This document shows positions 1 through 9,876 of a stretch of DNA of 64,000 nucleotides, in pieces (position 1 is the stretch's first letter; each line of letters starts with the position of its first letter). A program made the translations under genes and the position numbers. The notes below the pieces were generated by a model. The model saw only the letters and a list, made by a program, of their open reading frames with translations. It made no database searches and was not told the origin of the DNA. The stretch is from Bolinopsis microptera (lineage: Eukaryota > Ctenophora > Tentaculata > Lobata > Bolinopsidae): positions 7,168,902-7,232,901 of the forward strand of contig NC_087076.1 of assembly GCF_026151205.1 (NCBI RefSeq). The letters run 5' to 3'.

Positions 1-644
1 TGTTGGGAAGATCTCAAATGTTGATCTAGAGAGAAACTAAACAAACCATCTTGATGGCTGGAAGTACTCAAATGCTTGAAATTGATTGAAAATGCTTTTT
101 CCACCGGGCTGAAACAAAGTCTGCAATACAGGGTAAACTCAAAGTTATAAACCTTCTTGATGATTTCAGAAGACATTGGTCTAAACTTGGGAGTAAGGGC
201 ATTTGAGTGATCCATTTCGAGAACGGGTACATAGTGATAATTCTTAATATTATCGCCACAAATTTGTCTATGATGACGGTGATGTTTGAAAAGGTTTTGG
301 TCACCTGAAATGTGGGCAAAACATTCAATGCAGCATTTTGGAAGGACTGACGTATCGATATCCTCTGCTAATTTTTCCTTGTATGCATCAGCAGATATCA
401 TTTCGTTTTCATTGTACTCAACACCTTTTGGGTGATCATATGTCTCAATGAGGTTCAACTGTCTCCACAAGCTGTAGACCTGGTACTTGAGCTCAGTTTG
501 TAATGAAGAGAGTAGCAAACTATCAACTCCCTTGACAGTATTCTGTTTCTCTGCTAGACTAGAAACAGTTCCTTCCCCCTCAGTTAGGTTATCAGTTTTG
601 ACTCTCTTGTTGCTAATCTTCTCCGCTGAATCCAACTCAGCCAT
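1..644 (-). CDS. U1-like C2H2 zinc-finger protein, partial (3' end outside window)
   Basis: An open frame of 214 codons runs from an ATG at 644 off the window edge with no stop, so only the N-terminal part is seen. Finger 1 has Cys105 and Cys108 followed after 12 residues by His121 within an HHRHH cluster. Finger 2 has Cys174, Cys177, then 13 residues to His191 and His197 five residues later. The His-x5-His spacing is that of U1C/matrin/JAZ-type fingers, which often bind RNA. The first 100 residues are polar and have no recognised domain. A splice acceptor (CACTTAG) abuts the ATG with no 5' UTR between them. The two-finger layout matches the genes at 2828 and 9877. Function is not known; a nuclear nucleic-acid-binding role is inferred from the fingers only. 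Confidence 0.72.
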   Translation of the reverse strand, partial: MAELDSAEKISNKRVKTDNLTEGEGTVSSLAEKQNTVKGVDSLLLSSLQTELKYQVYSLWRQLNLIETYDHPKGVEYNENEMISADAYKEKLAEDIDTSVLPKCCIECFAHISGDQNLFKHHRHHRQICGDNIKNYHYVPVLEMDHSNALTPKFRPMSSEIIKKVYNFEFTLYCRLCFSPVEKAFSINFKHLSTSSHQDGLFSFSLDQHLRSSQ

Positions 645-1118
645 CTAAGTGAAAAATGTCATCAAAATGGACAAATAGTAAGGTTATAACGCATATAAAT
701 ATAGAAATTTCCGATGAAAATTATTAGAATTCCTGGACAAATACTTTTAAACAAATGTACAGTGATATCAATCCATATGACTAAACGAGCAGTCCAAGTA
801 CCTCAGTATTAATCAGTAATCACTTTCTTAAATTGCATTACAAAAATAATAAAAACGGAAGCTTTCAAAAGTTATCACAAATATTAAATTCAATTTTAGT
901 GAAACCTATTCTAACATCCTAGACGTGACCAGAATTTATATAACTATATAAGGTTTATAAATAGCAGAACAGAGTTGAATTAACCCAATTATGCGATAGA
1001 ATACTGTACTTAAATCTGTAATGTATAAACTTACAACGTCTACAACCTTAAAGCTAACTTTAAATAACTGAACTTTGGACACAATATGATGTACCTAAAA
1101 AAGCACACCTAATCTACG
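645..1118. other. AT-rich intergenic DNA, nothing recognised
   Basis: No open frame, repeat or RNA gene is evident. On the minus strand it is the 3' flank of the IMMP2L gene and probably holds its 3' UTR; only near-consensus poly(A) hexamers are seen. Confidence 0.5.
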
Positions 1119-1622
1119 TTAACTCCACAAAGTAAACAAAACCCGCCCCTTAATAAGACCGAGAGGGAGGGGCCCATACTCTCTAGAATCTACAGAGTTA
1201 TACTTGTTATCTCCCTCTAACCAGCAGTAACCTGTGGGAACTGTTAGTTTGCCCTGGTACGCATGTTTACGCGCATAAGTCCCCTGGTTGTCCTCATCAA
1301 CATCAACCAGCTGACCAGCCAACGCTTTTACCCTCTTAACAATGTAGGCATCACACTCTTCAGGGTCATGTGCCAGGATGATGTCATTCTCTTTAACCTT
1401 GGTGACTGGAGTCATGAGGTCGATCAGGACACGTGATTTTGGGGATCTCTCGTTGAAGGTAGGGGCCATGCTTTTACCGGTGACAACTGCCGTGGTGGCT
1501 ATTCTGGAGGTGATGAAGAAGGTTGCTAGACTCGTGCCAACAACTGTGTATGTTATCTGCCGTTTGTGGTGGTTGAGAAACTGTACAACTCTCTTCCCAT
1601 GTGCTACTGCAGCAGACTGCAT
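1119..1622 (-). CDS. IMMP2L: Mitochondrial inner membrane protease subunit 2 (IMP2-like signal peptidase)
   Basis: A 167-aa single-exon S26-family serine/lysine peptidase. In the family it works with IMMP1L at the outer face of the mitochondrial inner membrane and cleaves sorting peptides of intermembrane-space proteins. An N-terminal hydrophobic segment (about residues 23-38) is the expected membrane anchor. Box B is GKSMAPTF with nucleophile Ser51. The general-base Lys96 lies in DAYIVKRVKA. The C-terminal family boxes are present: VPTGYCWLEGDN (about 128-139) and SVDSREYGPLPLGLIKGR (143-160). Length fits the human protein (175 aa). An in-frame TGA lies five codons upstream, so the ATG at 1622 is the start. 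The gene stands alone among zinc-finger genes in the same orientation. A weak acceptor-like CACCCAG lies 5 nt before the ATG. Confidence 0.94.
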   Translation of the reverse strand: MQSAAVAHGKRVVQFLNHHKRQITYTVVGTSLATFFITSRIATTAVVTGKSMAPTFNERSPKSRVLIDLMTPVTKVKENDIILAHDPEECDAYIVKRVKALAGQLVDVDEDNQGTYARKHAYQGKLTVPTGYCWLEGDNKYNSVDSREYGPLPLGLIKGRVLFTLWS

Positions 1623-2677
1623 GCTTCCTGGGTGTCATTTGTTAAATTAACGGTAATTGTGGAGACAAAATAACAGTTAGATCAGTGAATAGTGAATAAC
1701 CGCTCAACACTTTCTTTATGTTATGACGGTTAAAATGCTCGATGGGGGAACAAAAAGAGCATAACGTGAAACGTGATATTATAATCGTTTCAAAATATTA
1801 TAGTAAGTTACATGCAATTAGAAAATGTTTCACTTATTCTTTTATTTACTACGAAGTAAGAACAGCACAAGTGTATACAATTTTTAATGAAATGAAATTG
1901 AAATCGAGAAATTTGGGGAATCTTTAAGGAATCTACAAAATATATAATATAGATCTGTTCTTATAAAAAGGTATTCAAAAATACTTCTTATGAAGAGGGA
2001 AACAGCAAATTCCGCCGAAAATTTTGATAGCTCAGTTTATAAAATCAATGTGCTCGATAATACAAGAATATACCCTTTTGAATAATTTATTGGAATAAAT
2101 TAGTATTAATAGAAATAACATAATTAGTAATAATCAACAGACTACACTTCATTATTTCCCTAATTGAAAACAGTGCTGTTAAATTCGTATTAAATCTAAG
2201 AATGCGTTTTTCGAAGAGAGGTAAATGGAAAAGGAAAATAATACTTCGGAAAGAAATAAGTTTGTAACTTACACTTGATAAAATATTATAGGTTGTGTAA
2301 GGTAGTTTATACCTAGTAGCGGTCCTGTATGCGAATTTAACAGCTCGTTTAAAAACCATTCTTGTCAAAATACTTTATCCCCATTCCCTAGTACCATTTG
2401 ACAAAAACGGCGTGTAAAATGAATAATCGAATCCTAGATTTTGAGCTCTATTACCACATGTTCACCATTAAGTTATTGAAAGTTCGGTTTAGCCTTAGGA
2501 AAATAAAGTCTTATATCAAGAAGTAGACGCCCTTCAAGAGTACATTTTTACAATGGACAGAAAGGCAACGATTTTAACTAGAAATGAGGCTTTACCAGAG
2601 ATAAACCGTTTTAAAAATATCATTAAGAAATTTTACAGCTCTACGGCTACATACTTACAAAAATAACAAAAGCTCTG
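1623..2677. other. Intergenic DNA between IMMP2L and the 2828 zinc-finger gene
   Basis: AT-rich. Short open frames of 60-93 codons occur on both strands, but none has a recognisable motif or biased composition. It must contain the IMMP2L promoter or outron and the 3' UTR of the next gene. Confidence 0.5.
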
Positions 2678-2683
2678 TTTATT
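2678..2683 (-). terminator. Poly(A) signal AATAAA for the 2828-4720 gene
   Basis: TTTATT on the plus strand reads AATAAA on the minus strand, 145 nt after the stop codon at 2828. A plausible 3' UTR length; not tested by transcript data. Confidence 0.45.
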
Positions 2684-2827
2684 TGAATAGTTCTCAAAAC
2701 CCATAAAACAATAAAATCCAATTATCATACATGAAAGATAGCACCAATTCATTTTACACACATCAACCTATAAAACTGTCCAAAGGTTCAACTCACCAAC
2801 TTACACACGAGAATAAGAGCAAGTTGG

Positions 2828-4720
2828 TTATTTCTTAATCACTCTCTGATCGTAGAAGTACTCTGGATGCATAACATTGCGAAGTTGAGACGGCACTGGA
2901 ACGAAGTCATTCCGGAAGTTCAACGAAAGTTCGTCCCACATGCACCAATCATGGAGTGGCAAGCGACGATATATTTGCTGGAATTTCTGTTTGTTCGTTT
3001 TGTGACGTTTACTTGACATATGAGAAGTTAACGCCGTGTCGGTCTGTGCTCGGACAATATCCCAGCACATAATGCAGAACACACTTATTGGGTACCTGCT
3101 CTTGGAAATCCTTGAGGGAGGCTTCGGGTTAAACTTCCACCAGTCTCCGTTCACAAAGCAGTGCATTTCGGTTTTGTAGTGAAGATCTCTCATTATGGTG
3201 GTAGGAAATTCTAACCTACATTCTTTGCAATATTGACTTTCTTTGACATGCTTTAGTTTATTCGTTGGAATATGTCTATTTGTTTTAAACTCAGTGGCAT
3301 CAATACCCTGGAAATTATTATTGAGCAGTTGATTCGCACGGTCAAGAATATTGGACGTATCGACTTCAAGGTCACGAGTATCAGATACAGAAGGGCCTGC
3401 TGAAATAATGTGATCTTGTTCCGTGGGTGTCTCTCCAAGAGGCAATGGCACTGATTGCTTAGCAATGGTCGTTATCATCTCCTTAACATCAGGTTCAGAT
3501 AGAATCCCGTGAATTAAATCAGCTATAGCATTGGGAGGACCTTTACTTGGCCCGGCTGTTGGACTTAGAATCCCAGGTTTAGTGTTACTGCTCTTGTTGC
3601 CAGAGGTTGTCAGAAGCGCAATGTTCTTTTGCAGATTGGTTTTCTTTGGAGCAGCTTTTTGTTTTGCTTTTGAAAACGGATTGTTTCTCGCCACTTTCTT
3701 AATCTGTGAACCTTGTTTTGCCGAAGCTGCCCCAACTTTACCAGCACCAACACGTGATACTGTATGCCTATCAATGGTGCTTGAAGACGAAGCCATGTTA
3801 CGTTTAATAAAATTGGTACTAGGCTTCTTGGCCGAACTTACAGTCCTTGAAGCAGGTGGTTGTTGTGGAGGAGCAGACTTTTTCACGGGAGGTCCCAGTC
3901 GTTCAGATAATGGCCTCGTTTTAGGCTTGAAAACTGATGGCTTTGCTTGAGTATTAGACAGAAGAGGTCTCCTTTTACATGCTGAACTAACCTCAGAAGT
4001 GCTACTTGAATGTTTATTCGGTCCCTTAGGTAATCCTTCATCAGGAGTGTGATGATATTTTCTTTCGTTCACTACCTCAGATTCATATGAGTTAGCATTC
4101 TGACGCTCTGTTGTTTCAGGCCTGGAATTATTTGAGTTTTTATGCTGCCTCAAATCAATTTTAAAACGCCGACCATTCATCAAAGGGTTAGCCATGTGAC
4201 ATTTTGGTCCATCAAGGGTTGGCGATTTTTTGTCATTACGATCGTCTCTGCTATAATAGTTAGAAGATGTTGATGGTTGTCTTTGGGGATAATCAGAAAC
4301 TTGATCAGTTTCATAATAACCCTCGTCTGCAGGGAGTGCTCTTCTGACACTCCGTTCATAGTTCCCTCGATCGGAGGAAACGTAACGACGTTTTCTACTG
4401 GTTTCATAGACATCTTGGCGGTCATGGTTATCATGATCCCTAGGATATTCAGGCCCATGTACGATTCGGTCTCTGGATTGATGAATTGTTCGCCGGAGAG
4501 GACCAACATACCTAGAATCCGAAGGTGATAAAGGTGATCTAGAAACCTCATAATCACTCTCAATTTTTTCGGTTGAGTCCTTTTGAACACGGATAACTAA
4601 GTCGCCGAAACCTGAATCTTTAATTTCTCTGCCCGGTTCGGGAGGTATTTCATCAAATGGGACCTCGTCACAGTCATACAGAAAGCTATCTCCTCTTTCA
4701 TCATATGGATTCAGGGCCAT
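2828..4720 (-). CDS. Two-finger U1-like zinc-finger protein, low-complexity N-terminus
   Basis: A 630-aa single coding exon. Residues 1-400 are charged, Ser/Pro/Arg-rich and probably disordered. A short predicted helix holds PDVKEMI (410-416), matched by PDVKSMI in the gene at 9877. Finger 1: Cys498, Cys501, His514, His520. A GDWW motif (525-528) and a PP pair follow. Finger 2: Cys549, Cys552, His567, His573. The protein closes with LHDWCMW (589-595). The gene at 9877 has the same order of parts and the same finger spacing, so the two are paralogues. Residues 212-228 are shared nearly verbatim with the 7642 gene. The start is the ATG at 4720, two nt after a splice acceptor (TATTTTCAG); a TTG further upstream lies in the intron or outron. 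Molecular role unknown; RNA binding is inferred from finger type. Confidence 0.82.
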   Translation of the reverse strand: MALNPYDERGDSFLYDCDEVPFDEIPPEPGREIKDSGFGDLVIRVQKDSTEKIESDYEVSRSPLSPSDSRYVGPLRRTIHQSRDRIVHGPEYPRDHDNHDRQDVYETSRKRRYVSSDRGNYERSVRRALPADEGYYETDQVSDYPQRQPSTSSNYYSRDDRNDKKSPTLDGPKCHMANPLMNGRRFKIDLRQHKNSNNSRPETTERQNANSYESEVVNERKYHHTPDEGLPKGPNKHSSSTSEVSSACKRRPLLSNTQAKPSVFKPKTRPLSERLGPPVKKSAPPQQPPASRTVSSAKKPSTNFIKRNMASSSSTIDRHTVSRVGAGKVGAASAKQGSQIKKVARNNPFSKAKQKAAPKKTNLQKNIALLTTSGNKSSNTKPGILSPTAGPSKGPPNAIADLIHGILSEPDVKEMITTIAKQSVPLPLGETPTEQDHIISAGPSVSDTRDLEVDTSNILDRANQLLNNNFQGIDATEFKTNRHIPTNKLKHVKESQYCKECRLEFPTTIMRDLHYKTEMHCFVNGDWWKFNPKPPSRISKSRYPISVFCIMCWDIVRAQTDTALTSHMSSKRHKTNKQKFQQIYRRLPLHDWCMWDELSLNFRNDFVPVPSQLRNVMHPEYFYDQRVIKK

Positions 4721-4723
4721 GAC

Positions 4724-5358
4724 TGAAAATAGCAAATTCTTTTAGAATTTTTCAGATTAAATAATATATATAATGTGTTATATTATAACAATATATAACA
4801 AATAATAATATAACAGATCAAGCTTCAGTTTGTACATTGATTTGAAAAATCTTAACAATGTTGATTCAAAAAGAAAAGTTACATTTTTCGAGAGAAAATC
4901 TGTGAATTTGCAAAAATCTGCAATTCAAATAAAATTATATATTATTACCATGCACAAGGATTGACCAGAATCCTGTAACCGGCATAGCTCCGATCGCGAT
5001 CCCAGTTGAATTACCAGACAAGGTTAAGATCCCTCAATATGCCAGGATCAAAACGGGATTTTGGTACAATTTGCAAGTTGATTGGAAAAATGGTTTAACC
5101 GTTTATTGGTTTCAAAAAAAATCATAGCTAAAAAACTGCATAGAAAATACGTGTTTAATGGTGGGGATGTAATCTAAACTTTAGCAAAAAACGAGCTAGG
5201 AGGGCAGTGCAGTGTGCAAAATGTTTACAGCGGCCTTGATAATTATAGGACGTGTGTAATATCAACATGACAATACTCTTGAATTATATCTATGCTAGGA
5301 CTTAAATTGAAACTTTGTAGTGCAATTAATATTGATCACTTCCACGCCATTGTACAGG
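4724..5358. other. AT-rich intergenic DNA upstream of the 2828 gene
   Basis: Begins with the 3' splice acceptor (TTTTCAG, 4723-4729) of the gene at 2828-4720, then AT-rich sequence with no coding signal. The DNA beyond 5340 passes into a transposon-like repeat. Confidence 0.5.
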
Positions 5359-6108
5359 CAGATCCGTCTGAAAAAATCGATCTACCGACACAAGAAACAT
5401 TCAAAGGATTTTTTACGTTTTTGAATCCCATTAGGTCCCCTTTATGGCTGACCAGCTTTTCCAAACTTTCCCACGTGTCTTAAGGCCACTTTTTGTCACT
5501 TTTACCACTATTTACCACCTTTTGACCTTTCTTGTTTGTCGAATATCTTTAGTTGTGAACATCGTAAAAGGTTGCGGATTAATCCAGGGTGTTCATCTTA
5601 TCAGGAAGAAAAACTTTCGTATGAAGACAATTTTTACAGTTTTACAATTAGTTAATTGGATAATTATCAGTTAGCTAATTAGCAAAAAATTTAAATTTTT
5701 TATTGGCTCAAAATGAATAGCTTAAAACGCGGAGGAAAGTAATTTTTAGAAAAACATTTTTTTCTACCGTAGACTTAAAAATCTTTTGAAAATTCGAAAT
5801 ATTTTTTTCGCCAAAAGTGATTCGTTTCAAGAATACTAAAATCACCAATATTTGTAGTTGGAGTTCAGTAAATCTAAGTGAAAAGGTCTGAAACTGAAAA
5901 ACATTAACCACACGATATTAGAGTTTCATAATTAATTACAGTGCAGCCTTATCGATTTTCACAGAAACTGCACCAAAGGCACAGTCAAGATCGAAGCGAT
6001 AGCCTGCTGTACTATCATTTTATTGATGTCAATGATGAATCAGTGGGGTTAAGATAATCACATTTGTAATATATAAAACCTCTATGTACCGTCAATTGTG
6101 CTAATCTA

Positions 6109-6843
6109 CAGGGTGGGCCAAAAGTCAGTACCCATATGTTGGTCTTAATAGCTCAATCACTGAGTGCCCAATTGAAATAATTCTTTCTGGTATGACTTAC
6201 TACCACCACTGGTTCGAGGAATTTGTCAAATCGAAAAATATTCGTGTTCATTCTTTTCAAATGAAGGTTCATTTTTGCATTTATTTGATAGTTTGGATAG
6301 TCGGATCAAGCCAAATTTCATTGAATAGAGTTTGGCCATTTAAATTACGTTTGTCCTAAAAAAATGAGAGTTCTAGCTTCTCAGATGACCGAGATATGAA
6401 GCATAACGAGTTTGTTCATTACGTGTGATCAGGTAATTGGGTTGAGGCTAGATCCGCATTATGGGAATCGTGTAGAGAGCCCAATTACGGTGCCGTAATT
6501 GGGTAATCATTGAGTACCCAATCAATTTTGCTAACGAGATAAACAAATTGCTTGATAACTTCGTCATTTTAAATCCGTTTCGCACCATCTTTTCAGATCA
6601 TATTCCGGATTTAATGACCTATTGCAATATGTTACAACAGAGTCTCTAACATGTTCACAAACACCAGTATAAGCAATTCAATGTTGATTGGGTGTGGCCC
6701 CCAAAAATCGAATTTTCAAATTTTGGTGACGGAATCCTCGAACAAGTAGGTACAGTATGCCATCTGCAAAGCAACAACTCTCAAATATAAAACACGGCGG
6801 AGGTATAAGACCCAACGTCTTTACTGACTTTAGGCCCACCCTG
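6109..6843 (+). mobile_element. Mariner-type MITE, copy 1 (735 bp)
   Basis: The element starts CAGGGTGGGCC and ends GGCCCACCCTG, with a TA dinucleotide on each side, as for Tc1/mariner insertions. The second copy at 19505-20271 lies in the opposite orientation and matches along its length. No transposase frame. The uninterrupted version of the target is seen at about 54460, where the host repeat runs through AATCTA without the insert. Confidence 0.82.
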
Positions 6844-7150
6844 TAGATAAACCGGCCTACCTGGATTACCAGACCTCTTCTTTTCCTCAACAATCAGACC
6901 AAGTTGTGCAATAAATGTGATGTATAATGGCCCATAGCGCATTTGGTGGGTGATGTAAGTAATATCGAGCTGTATTCAATCACAATACGACACAATACGT
7001 CTAGATATTATATGGCCCTTAATGCGGTATATGAAACGCTTTATACCGCGAGAGACCCGGTATAGAGAGGTTTTACAGTTTATCACGAAAACGTCTACTT
7101 GGCCTCATGGCTCATTTACAGCTCGAAGAAGGCAAGAAAAGACCAGGGAA

Positions 7151-7187
7151 ACCAAGGAAATGTAATGTATCATCACATTTCCTTGGT
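7151..7187. repeat. Short perfect hairpin (13-bp stem)
   Basis: ACCAAGGAAATGT at 7151-7163 pairs with its reverse complement at 7175-7187 around an 11-nt loop, at the inner edge of the right end of the 5.3-7.4 kb element. Confidence 0.6.
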
Positions 7188-7641
7188 TTTTTACGTTTTT
7201 GAGTCCCATAATTTCGACAAACAAGAAAGGTGGTAAAAAGTGGTAAAAGTGACAAAAAGTGGCCTTAAGACACGTGGAAAAGTTGTTCAGCCATAAAGGG
7301 CACCTAATGGGACTCAAAAAAGTAAAAAAACCTTTGAAAGCTTCTTGTGTCGGTAGATCGATTTTTTCAGACGGATCTGTCTGCAATATTACCAAATCTG
7401 TTACCGATAAAAATTTAAAACAAAGTTTTTATCTCTACAATAGAAATTCCAGGTAAAACAAATTTATACAGAGAGCATGCTGAAAACTGAACAGTTGAAT
7501 GTAATAACATGGCAAGCCTCCTTGGTAACACATGGTAAGCGCTATTATTTAAGATAATTGGATTAAAAGCAAAAGCTTCAACAAATGCAAATGGTCATTA
7601 CCTACTACTTAATAATACTGAAATCCATCACACGTCAAGTA

Positions 7642-9300
7642 TCATTCAACAGGGGCATTTTTCTGATTATCAGATCGAGATGTGGAAGTATACTCCTCAG
7701 GAAAATTGGTCTTTCTTGATCCACAGTAGGATGTTTTAACAGCAATATCGTATTTCTGTAAAATGTTTCTAACTTTTCCTTGTAAGCCAGTAATCTTATA
7801 TCGACACAGCCTTTTGTCGTGGTAAAACTGGCACTTCTGATGAGGAGCGAAATCACGGTTAACTTTACATTTTTTAAGTGGTACAACCGGGAAAGCGCAC
7901 TCGTCTGGAGCACTTGTTTTAGGAACTACTGCATATTTCAGAATCTTTTTACGGGATTTTTTGATTACCTGCTCCCAAAGAGTTTTAGAACTGAGCACAG
8001 TCTTGAACAGATGGGCAAGTTGTTTTGAGTGTCGTGGATGCATCAACCAAGCCACGATTTTATTCTTTGTATCTAAATCAGGGATAAAATTCAACAAATT
8101 TAAAAGAGTGTGTAACACTGGAGCCTCAATTTTGAGATAACGTTTTATTTCTTTACGTCTATCGTTTAAATCTAATGGAGTTTCCTCAATCAGTTTCTTA
8201 AAGTTACCTAATTTGGTTTTCGGTGCTGGTTTCGTTTTCTTATATTCTTGATAATGATGTGGTATTTCTCGCAAGCACTGAAGATAAGATGATCGGTCCT
8301 CTTTGATTGTAGCAGAATCCTCGAGATATTGAAGGTGGTGAGACAATGATTTACCTTTTACAGCATATCCAGGAGCGGTTTCAGTTTCTTGAGCAGTTTC
8401 TGCAACTGTTTCTACGACGAAATCAAGTTCGGAATCGGCATCGTCCTCCATATCTTGCTCATCTTCTTCAAATTGCATTTCTTCCTCGCTACATTCCATT
8501 TCATCCCCGTCCAAGGTCCCTTCTGGATGAAGAAAACTCTGACAATCCCAAACACCAGACAATGATTGATTATCCACTTCCAGATCAGGTTCATGTGTTT
8601 CATCAGGTTCATGTGTTTCATCAGCACATTCAGGAGCGGTTTCAGTTTCTTGAGCAGTTTCTGCAACTGTTTCTTCGACGAAATCAAGTTCGGAATCGGC
8701 TTCGTCCTCCATGTCTTGCTCATCTTCTTCAAATTGCATTTCTTCCTCGCTCCATTCAATTTTATCCCCGTCCAAGGTCCCTTCGGGATGAGGAAAACTC
8801 TGACAATCCCCAACACCAAACTGATTATTATCCACTTCCAAATCAGGTTCATATGTTTCATCAGTTATATCGTACGTAGAAACCACCATCATTGTTTCCT
8901 CACAACTGTCAGTATTACTTGAGGATATTTCAGGAAGTTCCAAACTCTCTGTACCACTAGCGAGAGGATTGTTTTTACTACAAGGGGGGAGTTGTTGAGA
9001 AGTTTCTAAGTGGGTAGAGCTACCACTTGCACTAGTAACATCAATCGAAGAGCCAACATGAGAAGTGCTACTTGCATGTTTGGTTGTCCCAGGTTGAGGT
9101 AATGCTTCATCAGGAGTGTGATGATATTTTCTTTCATTAACTACCTCCGATTCATATAAGTCACCTCTCTGATTAGCGAAGTCGAAACCAGTGGAGGGCT
9201 GTTGAGAAGTAGTTACATCAATCGGAGACGATATTCCATCCACCACATTTTCCCTGCTATCGGGCCTTTCAATACTGCAAGAGGGGTCTTCTGAAGACAT
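7642..9300 (-). CDS. Finger-less cluster member with acidic tandem duplication
   Basis: 552 aa in one coding exon. Residues 50-66 (YESEVVNERKYHHTPDE) match the 2828 gene almost exactly, showing common origin or exchange. Residues about 147-223 and 233-310 are two copies of a very acidic Glu/Asp unit; at DNA level they are a 261-bp direct repeat. Residues about 376-455 are predicted helical and resemble in outline a TFIIS N-terminal-type bundle, which I cannot confirm. A Cys/His cluster follows (Cys478, Cys490, His494, Cys499), possibly a degenerate CCCH finger. No U1-type finger is left. Start: ATG at 9300, 7 nt after the acceptor TTTCAG. Function unknown; an acidic nuclear adaptor is a guess. 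Confidence 0.75.
   Translation of the reverse strand: MSSEDPSCSIERPDSRENVVDGISSPIDVTTSQQPSTGFDFANQRGDLYESEVVNERKYHHTPDEALPQPGTTKHASSTSHVGSSIDVTSASGSSTHLETSQQLPPCSKNNPLASGTESLELPEISSSNTDSCEETMMVVSTYDITDETYEPDLEVDNNQFGVGDCQSFPHPEGTLDGDKIEWSEEEMQFEEDEQDMEDEADSELDFVEETVAETAQETETAPECADETHEPDETHEPDLEVDNQSLSGVWDCQSFLHPEGTLDGDEMECSEEEMQFEEDEQDMEDDADSELDFVVETVAETAQETETAPGYAVKGKSLSHHLQYLEDSATIKEDRSSYLQCLREIPHHYQEYKKTKPAPKTKLGNFKKLIEETPLDLNDRRKEIKRYLKIEAPVLHTLLNLLNFIPDLDTKNKIVAWLMHPRHSKQLAHLFKTVLSSKTLWEQVIKKSRKKILKYAVVPKTSAPDECAFPVVPLKKCKVNRDFAPHQKCQFYHDKRLCRYKITGLQGKVRNILQKYDIAVKTSYCGSRKTNFPEEYTSTSRSDNQKNAPVE
8371..8880. repeat. 261-bp coding tandem duplication
   Basis: Direct copies start at 8371 and 8632 (period 261 nt, 87 codons). 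Both stay in frame and encode the acidic repeats of the 7642-9300 protein. High identity suggests a fairly recent duplication. Confidence 0.85.
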
Positions 9301-9876
9301 CGCAATCCTGAAACCATTGGTTTAAATGGAAATGCTGATACAAAAACAATACTGAAATACGGTGTCCCTACCATTCACCCAGCAATTCAAAATACAACGA
9401 TTGCGGCATCTTAATTATGATACGTTATTTAGAGAAGAGGGCTTAATGCCCGAGAGTAACCAAAAGTACCAGGGTTTCAAGGTATCTTCTTTTTTTTTAA
9501 TGTGCGAGAGTTACTTTTGGTACCTATATTATGCAGCTTAATAATATAAGCCTATTTTTCACATCAAATAGTTCTGGCAGTAAATTTCATTTGGCTCATC
9601 ATGAATAGCTTTAAAATGTTTATATAAATTTAGACTAATAGTATAAAATTGTTTACAACAGACGAAGAAACATTTCAAACATAATTATCCACAATTAGGA
9701 AACAATTAAGATACCACATAATGTAAGTAGAAAGCGAAACAATTGAAAGATCGAATTTGCTGCATCTAAAACTAACAGTTCTATATAACATACAAATTAA
9801 AAAATTAAGAAGATAATAAATCTGTTTAATTCTAAGTAAAACTTTTGAACTCTAAATAGGTATGCAGGAAACGTCT
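9301..9876. other. Short intergenic spacer with two cis signals
   Basis: 577 bp between the start of the 7642 gene and the stop of the 9877 gene. It holds the acceptor TTTCAG at 9308-9313 and a small imperfect inverted repeat built on AACCAAAAGTACC near 9456-9525. No gene. Confidence 0.5.

Larger units (their letters stand above)
5359..7380. mobile_element. Degenerate transposon-like element with ~170-190 bp inverted ends, hosting a nested MITE
   Basis: The ends 5359-5544 and about 7212-7380 are inverted copies of each other; both carry CAGATCCGTCTGAAAAAATC and a run of TTTTACCAC motifs. The interior 5545-6108 and 6846-6950 matches the arms of the 3.1-kb palindrome at 53.6-56.8 kb, so this is a diverged member of the same family. 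A TA-flanked MITE has inserted at 6109-6843. No transposase frame is visible, so the element looks non-autonomous. Superfamily not assigned. Confidence 0.65.

Noticed and set aside
3531..3950. 139-codon plus-strand hydrophobic frame
   Set aside because: Antisense of the 2828-4720 coding exon; the minus frame has the conserved fingers.
4721..4735. Upstream TTG start giving a 635-aa protein at the 2828 gene
   Set aside because: The extra codons cross the splice acceptor TATTTTCAG, so the ATG at 4720 is the better start.
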